From contig NQMI01000059.1 of the NCBI GenBank assembly GCA_002270565.1, forward strand, positions 124,001 through 188,000: a DNA stretch of 64,000 nucleotides. Direction: 5' to 3'. The notes below the pieces were generated by a model that searched no databases, was not told where the DNA came from, and saw only the letters and a program-made list of their open reading frames with translations. The position numbers and the translations under genes were made by a program. This DNA comes from Stenocarpella maydis (taxonomy: Eukaryota > Ascomycota > Sordariomycetes > Diaporthales > Diaporthaceae). How positions within the stretch are numbered: position 1 is the stretch's first letter; every line of letters starts with the position of its first letter. This document shows positions 1 to 8,200 of this stretch, one piece after another.

Positions 1-438
1 CTTCTTATTGCAAGCCTTACAGATAACCACTGGAGTCCCACTAGTGATTCTAGCATCTGGGTAGAACTTCGGCTATGTATTAGTAGACCTCCTATTCTCT
101 CTAAGAAAATAGGTTCGAGCCTTATTGCGCCTCTGGCTGGTATCTCTGTTGCTACGCCACTGGTGATCAATATATGGTTATAAATAAAACCACTCCATGA
201 ACTGATTAGTATATTCAGTATTAAAGCGATATATATCGTTATTAATGCTGATTGTAGGGAAGTGCTGTAAGCTGATATTATTAATTTGGCTATTAACTTG
301 CTGGGAGGGCTCATCTGATGACTAGAAGCTAATATTTCTTGAGGATGGCTGGCGAGTAGGTGTATTATTATTGGAATTAGAGAACTTAGATATAGAATCC
401 GGTAGAGTAGAGCCTGATACTAAGGGTAATGGTGACAT
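1..438 (-). pseudogene. RIP-degraded CxxC (BED-finger-like) protein relic, 5' part only
   Basis: A minus-strand frame starting at an ATG at 438-436 runs to the left edge with only three in-frame stops, all TAA or TAG. The encoded stretch is Ser/Asn-rich at first, then contains an aromatic segment around QFMEWFYL, a basic RRNKARTYFLRENRR segment and, at the edge, PVVICKACNKK, a CxxC pair as in BED-type zinc fingers at the N-terminus of hAT-like transposases. The family assignment is tentative because the catalytic part lies outside the window. It is divergent from the H3-like relic that begins at 668. Confidence 0.45.
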
Positions 439-667
439 AGAGCCTGAGGCAGATATTATGATGTAAGGGATGAAGGATGAAGAATTAGGAAAAAGATTAG
501 GATAGAGTTAAAGATAATAAAAGGAATGAGATTTTAGATTATATGATTTAAAGTTTAAATCCCGCTTATATAAATAAATAACCCAGCTTTAGGTGTTAAA
601 TTTTTCTCAACTTAATTTTCATTTCCTTCTCTACCCTCCTCTTATATTACCTAATTACCTTACTATT

Positions 668-1378
668 ATGCCTCATTTATCTAACACTAAGGCATTATCT
701 GACTTAGATATAAAGGATATATCTGATGGAGTTTAAGATGATCCTGCTCTACTCCCTATGATGCCCTTACCTAGGTCTGGAAGTGAGATTCTAGAAACAC
801 TATTAAGATTATAAGTGATTCCCAAGCAAAGGAAGCATAATAAGAAGGTATAGAAAGCACTAAAAGGGACTTTAGCAGGAAATATAAGTCTTGTGAATAA
901 AGTCCTAGTTTAAGGCAATGGCTGTAAAAAGCCAATAGCAGTGAAATCAGGAGGTATATGGAGGAATAAGCCAGAATATAAGTAATAAACTGATTAGGAC
1001 AATGATTAGGATATTTACTTAAATTATATATAGGTGCTGCTTACTGAGAGATTTAATGCCTATAAAAGAGTACAGAGCTGGTTCTTCCGTTTATAAGTTT
1101 TAGTAGATTGGTTTGAGAAATTAGCAATCAAAGGCATCCCAACCTATGATGGCAATGGGAGGCAATTATTGGGCTTTAGGAAGCATCAGAAAAGTATTTA
1201 GTTATTATATTTAATGGTATGTTTTTTTTTTAATATTAAAATATTATTGAGCTAATACTTTTTTTTAGCAGGGCTTCAGTGTGCATTATATGCAAAGAGG
1301 ATAACAATATTGCTAAAGGACCTTTAGCTATTGAAAATTATAAGCAATAAGCTAAAAGGAAATATAATAATTTAATGA
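668..1378 (+). pseudogene. Histone H3/CENP-A-like relic A
   Basis: Plus-strand relic. An ATG at 668 opens a basic N-terminal region with TAA/TAG at Gln positions. The exon at about 1034-1216 encodes a clear H3 fold: a YREI helix start, KSTEL, RLVREI and LRWQ, with TGA standing where Arg (CGA) is expected at three or four conserved positions. A 52-nt intron (1217-1268, GTATGT to TTTTAG) is followed by an exon encoding LQCALYAKRITILLKDLQ, matching the H3 alpha-3 region (LCAIHAKRVTI..KDIQ). LRWQ and LQEA are closer to CENP-A than to canonical H3. The N-terminal splice junction is unresolved: a donor at 954 keeps the frame, one at 982 does not. The family is assigned by eye. Confidence 0.8.
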
Positions 1379-1423
1379 ATTCATTATTTATTACTAGCAA
1401 TAAAAGGCTTATCTTAATCACTA

Positions 1424-3457
1424 TTCTAATTATAATTTAATCCGGCTGCTAATCTACTCTGCCATTTTATCTAATTGCTCTAATGCCACCTAGCAGTCCA
1501 GCCGGGGGTCTGGTATGCTATTGTTGTTTTGTAAGGTAAGGCAGTCCCCATTTAAGGTTATATTTTCTCCCTTATAGAATACCACCTGATGTGTATTCTG
1601 GATCTTCCGGCCCTTAACTAATATAATAGTAAGGCTATACTTATAATTGCGAATGCTTGGGAGAGTTCTGGGGGTAAGGATGGTAGGCTTCCTGCTTATA
1701 AAGGCTGCATATATTCCCCAATCAATATTCCAACTGAAATTCCGGATAGAATTAATATAGAATTGGGAAGAGAGATTTATATGGTGGGTAGGTAAGCTAA
1801 TTCTCTTATGATGGCCTCTAAGGCTAAGGTAGCAACTAAAGAACGGAGATGATCTAGTTATTATTAGTGAATATTTTATAAAATAAATATAATTATAATT
1901 TTACCTATCCTCAATTATTTTACCTTCACCTATATAAATTGCCCGGGTGTAGAAGTAGCTATGCCTATAATTCATTAAATTAGGATATGAGTTAGGATAA
2001 ATTATACTTACTGCTGAGTATCCTGCTTATGAATATACTTCGGTTTTTTAGCTGCTGCCTTCTTTATTCTGTTTTATATTATTTGGGGCTTCTTTAATAG
2101 CTATTTCTTGGTTTGAATAATCTTATGCTAGATTACCGCCTCTGGGAGAGTAAGTATTTTTCAGATATTTAGGAAGGGAAGAATGTAAGGCTGGGGATTA
2201 GCGCTAATGTAGATATAGTTATTCTTAGGTAAATCTTCCCAATTAGATTTAAGGTAATCTTTAGATCTCTATTCGTTTAAGAGATTCTGAAAGATATTAT
2301 AGAATTGCTGCTCTTGCTTCTTGGCTGATTTATTAAAGTAAAGGTCCTCCTTAAATTATAGAGGACTATTAGGAAAGCATTCTAGGTAGACCTGATAAGC
2401 TCTAAGGAAATTAAAAGCTCGGCTAGGCTGGCATTAAATAGCCCAGAGCTTTATATATAGCCCTTATAGAGCTATCTCCCAGTAGCTCTGGAATAAATAA
2501 AGTAAAGCTTTTCTAGTTATACTTGTAAAAGCTTGCCCCTAAATATATATTAGCTGGTTGTGATTAGGATAGAGATTAGGATAAATTTACCCCAGTCTCT
2601 TGGACTTGCTTTTTTAAGTTCCTATTAGGCTTTAGGTAGACTAATTTATTTGGGTATTTCTTGTTGGTATGAATTTGCTGTAATACTTGTATGATATCCT
2701 TGATGGTAGTAGAGAAACTCCTTTTGTTTTAAGTAAGAGGGTAATAGCTAGTTATTATTTAAATGACTATAGACTCTTAAGCAGAATTAGGAGCATTTTC
2801 CTAATAGAGATCTAATGTACCCCTGATAAGATTATAGGAGCGGGCGTTTTCCTCTATGCTATATTAAGTAATATTGTATTGCTTAATCTGCTGAACCTCC
2901 TCTTTTATCTTAGCTTTAATTACCTAATCTATATTTTTATTAGTGGTGAGGATTCTGTGATTTTAGGCAATTTGGTCCGGGTGGGAGCTGTTATTATAGC
3001 TTTAAGGATTAGGATACTGATTAGGATAAGTTTAGTATAATAAACTTACTACTTGGCGTTCACTCTTTCTTAGTAGTGCTTTTTAAGTAGCTTGCGCATA
3101 GGTTGAGATATAGCTTTCTATTCTTTATTATTCCGCAGATCTTTAAGGGCTTAGTTAACTGCCTTGGTAACCTTATCTTTTGCCTTGTGGACTTCTTTTT
3201 CCTATTTAGTTATTGCCTGGACTTGCTTGTTGGCTTTAATTATATAAGGGTTTTATGAGTACTCCTTATTACATTTGCGTTTCAGTATATTGGGCTAAGA
3301 AAAATTAATTAGGATAATGATTAGGACGTTTACAGCATTAAATAATACTTACTAGTTGTATATAGTATCTGTAAAAATTTAGGGGATTTTTCTTAGGTGA
3401 TGTTGAGTTGGTAGAAGGTAAGTTGGCTGCTGCTTCTAATGCGCGTTTTTATGGTGG
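1424..3457 (-). pseudogene. RIP-degraded six-exon gene of unknown family
   Basis: Exons on the minus strand are about 3457-3354, 3294-3050, 2987-2591, 2538-2012, 1964-1905 and 1853-1424. The introns are 3295-3353, 2988-3049, 2539-2590, 1965-2011 and 1854-1904, all GT-AG. The frame is preserved across all five junctions (phases 0, 2, 0, 2, 2), which strongly supports the gene model. About 25 in-frame TAA/TAG codons occur where Gln would be natural, plus one TGA. The product would be roughly 600 residues: Lys/Gln-rich and probably coiled-coil early, hydrophobic/aromatic in the middle, ending in a beta-rich stretch. I do not recognise the family. The start codon is not identified (no ATG in frame). 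Confidence 0.7.
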
Positions 3458-3480
3458 GGTGCAGCCGTGCACGGGCCACC
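3453..3480. other. GC-rich hairpin in the divergent spacer
   Basis: Inside otherwise AT-rich DNA, about 3430-3530 is GC-rich. It contains an imperfect hairpin with GGTGG/CCACC outer arms and GTGCA/TGCAC inner arms, followed by the palindromes AGCGCT and CTGCAG. It separates the 5' end of the minus-strand relic from the second H3-like relic, so it may be the remnant of a shared promoter. That role is inference. Confidence 0.4.
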
Positions 3481-3649
3481 TAGCGCTGCACTAAGCTGCT
3501 GCTGCAGTGGGTCCCTAACAACCAAAACAGTAACAACTTCCAACTTAAACAACTACCTACTAATAACCATATAAAAAACAAACCTACTGGTATATATATA
3601 ATATTTTATTTAATAATATTCTTTTTAACTAATATTTATTTTAAAATAG

Positions 3650-4303
3650 GTTTTTTAGTTACTAGCCGACCTCTGCAAGCTGCAGCTAAGGCTGCATCCT
3701 TGACTATACTACTTTTTCCTGCTGCTAAGCCCGCAAGTAAGTTTCATTTATCCTAATCTTTATCCTAATCTTTCTACTAACAATTTCCAAGCTGTAATTA
3801 AGATAGCCTAAACTAAAAATGCCCGAGCTACTGGTAGAAAGGGTAAAAAGGTTGGTAGCAGATATCTTCCACCCCCTACTACAGCCAATAGCGGCAAGGT
3901 AGCTAAGCGTTATAGAAGATTCAAGCCTAGTAGTAAGTTATTATTATTATTTTTTATAATTATTCTAATATTATTTCTAGCTATTACTCTAAGGCAGATC
4001 TGATCTTTTTAGCAGTTAATATGTCTATTAATCCTAAAGCTTCCTTTTTAGTATCTTATCCGGGAGATTATAGGGGATGTAAGCTATAAACCCAAACGGA
4101 TTCAATCCTCTGCCTTAGCTGCCCTATAGGAGGCTGCTAAAGAATACATTACTATATGCATGGAGGGTAAGTCTATCCTAATCCATATCCTAATCAATAG
4201 CTAATATTTAATAGCTGCCAATCTATATGCTATTTATGGAAAGCATATTACTATTATGCAAAAGGATTTTAAGCTTGCTAATGCAATCTGTGAGATTATA
4301 TAG
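3650..4303 (+). pseudogene. Histone H3/CENP-A-like relic B
   Basis: Supported exons end at 3736 and then run 3792-3932, 3981-4166 and 4215-4303, with introns 3737-3791, 3933-3980 and 4167-4214 (55, 48 and 48 nt). All junctions keep the frame. The tail resembles the H3 tail (A-Q-T-K-N-A-R-A-T-G-R-K-G-K-K), followed by TLRQI, LILKLPF, LIREI, IQSSALAAL, then EAA, and after the last intron NLYAIYGKHITIMQKDFKLA. In-frame stops are TAG/TAA at Gln and TGA at Arg. Loop 1 is about one residue longer than canonical H3, and QEAA and IMQKD are CENP-A-like. The last intron interrupts the same Ala codon (phase 1) as in relic A. The 5' end is uncertain; an ATA near 3565 could be a mutated ATG. Confidence 0.85.
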
Positions 4304-4518
4304 GGTTATTATATTATCCGGTTAACTAGATGGATGGATAGTTATTAGGTGCCTTTAAAGGGCGGAAAGAAACTGCCTGCGTAGTAACCAGATGGTAAAG
4401 ATAAAGATAGTGTTTAGGAAAAGATTCTATATCATTCCATCCTAATCTGCATCCTAATTAGATATATAGGACAGAAGCTTAATAGAGCAATTGAAGATTT
4501 TATATTAATGAAATTAAA

Positions 4519-4618
4519 ACCCGTGGGTACCTGCTAAGGACCCATGGGTAATTTTATCCCTGCAATTACCCACGGGTCCTCGGGTACCCATTTGGAAATT
4601 ACCCACCCGCGGGTAATT
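4519..4618. repeat. Cluster of short GC-rich palindromes
   Basis: At the edge of the AT-rich block, about 100 bp contain ACCCGTGGGT, ACCCATGGGT, GGGTACCC (twice) and ACCCGCGGGT, several flanked by AATT on one or both sides. The repeats face each other and could form alternative stem-loops. No coding frame is present. It may be a transposon end or a block boundary, but no target duplication is visible. Confidence 0.5.
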
Positions 4619-4742
4619 CCTGGGCCTATCTAAGTACGTGAGGACCCTCCCTTTAGGTATAGGGAGGGTATTCCAGGAAGCTCCTAGAGGGCCCTCTGTC
4701 TGGGTGTGTAAAGGGCCTTCCCCTGGGTGATTATATACACTG

Positions 4743-5117
4743 AGAGAAAGCTTGGCGGTTAGGCATGGGTGTAGCTAGGCGATCAGCTAATGGCCTATCA
4801 TTGGGCTGTCATAATTCACAATCACAATAGTCATCTGTATGCGCCCCGTGGCTGTATCGTTAGGCAGACAACTTGGCAGTCAGCATAATGAATTAGCCGG
4901 CTTCTGCACTCTGGTGGGTGGTGGGTGGAGGGTTGCAAAGCTGACTTATTTTCCATGCTGACTGCTTGGCCTGGATTGGAAAAAGTGAGAGGAAGATCGG
5001 CGGTTAGGCATGAGTGCAGCCGGTGGCACAGCCAACAGCCCTCCATTCGGCTGTCATCATTCACAATTATAATGATTAAGCGGAGGTATCCCGTAGCTGT
5101 CTCGTTAGGCAGACAAA
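4743..5117. repeat. Diverged direct repeat of about 130 bp
   Basis: Copies at about 4743-4872 and 4987-5117 share GGCGGTTAGGCATG, GGCTGTCAT followed by ATTCACAAT, and TCGTTAGGCAGACAA in the same order, with many substitutions between. The copies are spaced about 245 bp apart. The first copy is richer in A/T at matching positions, consistent with mild RIP or simple divergence. There is no coding potential I can support. Confidence 0.6.
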
Positions 5118-5297
5118 CCTAGTCGGAATAAAGGTTTCTTACCCCCCGAATCCGAACACATGAGGTTCAACGCTCACTAGTATTCTGCACGCCTAGTCCC
5201 AAATATTCGGCCCTCTCTCAGCTGCTCCAAATCGCAATTCCAACAGCCGTTTTCGCAAGGCTCAGTGAGTGCTACTTAGCTTCATCATCATCTTCTG

Positions 5298-8200
5298 ATG
5301 ATGGAACCGGGTAATTCTAAGCTGCTTTGTATGCGCGCAGACGCATATGGCTTGGACAAGGGTACTGTTTGCCCCGATACCAACCCATCATCGATGCTAG
5401 GACATCCGAGTTAACTGTCTGAACAGCCGTGGACAAGCTGTTTACTTCCATCTTGGACCACCTCGCAGAGACAGACGTCTTTAGCAAGTCAGAGTCCCCT
5501 AGCGTATTCGTTGTTTACGCGCATGACAATGAAAAAGAAGGCACCGCCAACTCTTGGTGTGTTGTTCGTCTGATCAAATGGCTGAACGCCATCCGATCTC
5601 GAACCGTCTCCGACAAAGCGCCACTACCTCTGTGGGCATCACGTGTGGGAGGTTCCGATTCCATCAAGAACATTCTCTCCAACCAGTTTTGTTTGCTCCC
5701 CGACAGAGACATCTCCAACGACCCCGGTGCCGTCCACCGGGTGGATAAAGTTGTGGTTTGTGGTTCTGAAGTTCTGAAACGATATTATCAGAACAGTTTC
5801 ACTTCATCGTACATCGGCGCTATCATAACCTCATATGCAAAGAAGCCAGTCGATTCCCATGCATTGGAACGGAATATCAGAAGCATCGTAGAGGCCCAGT
5901 GCCAACATGATGCCTTCCATCACGTGCTTACTGAGCTTGCCTTTCTCAGTATTCGAAGTTCATACAGCAAAGATAACCATGGCATCATTCCCGTTACACT
6001 TGACCACGACCTCATGGCGTGGCTACCGTTTCGCGACAATTGCGACCTGGTTCTCAAGCTCAAGTCACTGAAGGACACTGATTTGCATCAACTATTTTTC
6101 AAGCTCCTGGAACAGATATACGTGGACGAGCACGTATTGATCAGAAAATGCAGAGAATGCTATGGCAAAGCCAAAGCGCGATTTCAGGCCGAACCTGACT
6201 TGTCAGAAGCCAGGAGTCAACAAATCGTCGACCAAGAGATCAGCAAGGCACAGAAAGCCCTGAGCGGGATTGAAAATGCTGCTTTCCGCAGTCGAAGACG
6301 GGATATGGATAGTGTTGGCATCGATGAGCATAACAACAGACAAAACCATCGACTTCAGGACGTCGCTGTCAAGCTTAAGTATCTATTTGACGAAAGCAAG
6401 GCCAAGGTGGACAGTGACAAACTTCGCGACTTCCTCGAGTGGCTGTCAACTTGCCCCTTCCATGTGCATCACAAGTCGGTGTCGAGCAGACTGATGCCAG
6501 AGTCCGGTACATGGCTCTCAAATCACTCCGTGTATCGGAACTTTTTGCAGTCGTCCTCATCATCCATCATGCTGGTTCGCGGTGTTAGGGGTTGCGGAAA
6601 GTCATCCATGTTCTCGGTGATGGTGGACCAGCTCCTGTCCAAAAATCAGAGCAATGGCCGCGAACCTGCTGTCGCCTACTACTACTGTGCTGATGAGCCA
6701 TCCGAGCCAGATCGTGCTTCTCCCGGTGGTATACTTCGAAGCATACTCAGACAGTTGGCAGTTGACGAGAAGGGGAACACGATCGATCCAAGCATCTTGG
6801 CAGAATATGAGAGGGCTGCTGACTCTACCAAAAGCCAAACCAACTTGGTCAGGCTGGGAAGTTACGGCTGTGCCGAGCTCATCCTGAAGGTTACAATGAG
6901 CAGGACGGCATATATAGCACTCGATGCGATTGATGAATTGCGACATGAGGCTCGTTCTGAGCTTATCGAAGCCCTCAATCGTATCGTCAATGAGTCCGAC
7001 GGACTGGTCAAGGTGCTTGTCACCAGTCGCAACGATGCCCAGATTGAAGGCCTCTTACAATCCGCAACCACGATAGAGGTTTCTCCTGCGGAAAATCAAT
7101 GCGATATCGAAAAGTTCGCTGCGTCACAACTGAGGGCAATAGTGCGTGGTCGACGACTTCTGAATGGCAGCGCATCAGAGGCGCTGCTGGAAAAGATGCG
7201 TATCACGTTGATCAATGGAGCGCGAGAGATGTGAGTTGACGTACCATAACCAACTGGCAGTGCTGACTCTTGAAACGGCAGGTTTTTGTGGGTTCAGCTA
7301 CAGATCGACTGTCTATGTCGCAAGAAGACAGAGAACGATATCATTACTGCTCTTGACGGCGGCCTGGCGGGAGACTTGGACAAGATCTACGCCGAAACCT
7401 ATGAATCATTCCTTGAATTGGACGAAACTGCAACATATGTTGTCCAAGGTGTCATCTCCTGGATTCTTTATGCGAAACGTCCTCTGACAATCGAGGCTCT
7501 ACGCAGCGCACTAGTGTTGAGCCCAGGTCTCGCGAGCCAACCTGGAGAAGTGACACTTCCCGACCTAGTCGATGTTTGCTACAACATGGTGGTTCTAGAC
7601 TCGGAAATGAACACTCTTCGCCTCTGCCACCCATCCGCTAGGGACTACATGAGCCAGCAAGTCATGTTCTCGGAGGTCTCTGGAAACCAGCTTTTGGCCG
7701 CATCCTGCCTTGAACAATGCTCTCAGGGCCTGACTGGTCCCCCAGAGCGACTCTCAGATCCCTATGCCATCGAGGACTTCTCCCTGTACGCCGCCTTGTA
7801 CTGGCCCGAGCACTTGAAAATGGCAGCACTACCCGCCATGGCCACATGTTCGGCTACTGAGGCAATGACTCGATTCATCTTTCATGAAGAGGATGGTGTT
7901 CTCAACGTGGCTTTCGACTGGTGGCTGGAATGGATCAACCAAGTCATGGAAGTGATTCCTCCGTACCAAGCCCTCAAAAAGACCCACGAATGTGTCACTT
8001 CTCGTGATGGGCCAACGCCGTTGTTCACTGCTTGTGTCTTCGGTTTGCGCAGTCTATTAGACTTGACACTATCCAATATGGAGGATGTCAATCTGGAGCA
8101 ACGGAGCGACACAGGTCATACGCCTCTTTACCTTGCCTGTACCTTTGGACATGGATCCGTCGCGTCAAAACTTCTCGAGCATGGAGCTGATGGCAATGCC

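Larger units (their letters stand above)
1..4640. repeat. AT-rich, RIP-like degraded block
   Basis: Base composition is strongly AT-rich up to about 4640 and then changes abruptly to the balanced composition of the rest of the window. No open frame of 60 codons exists, yet long frames are recognisable if TAA and TAG are read as former Gln codons and TGA as former Arg or Trp. That is the footprint expected of C-to-T mutation (repeat-induced point mutation in filamentous ascomycetes). Reading frames stay in register across several predicted introns, so damage is mostly substitutions. The four relic genes inside are listed separately. RIP is inferred from the pattern; no second copy is in this window. 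Confidence 0.85.

Noticed and set aside
982..1033. 52-nt intron in H3-like relic A (donor 982)
   Set aside because: It puts the next exon out of frame with the histone fold; the donor at 954 fits better, so the junction is left unresolved.
1..4640. Reassigned genetic code (TAA/TAG read as Gln) in the left block
   Set aside because: All other genes in the window use standard stops, and TGA also occurs at conserved Arg positions, so C-to-T mutation explains the pattern better.
4925..5122. Small frames in the direct repeats upstream of the NLR
   Set aside because: Not conserved between the two repeat copies.
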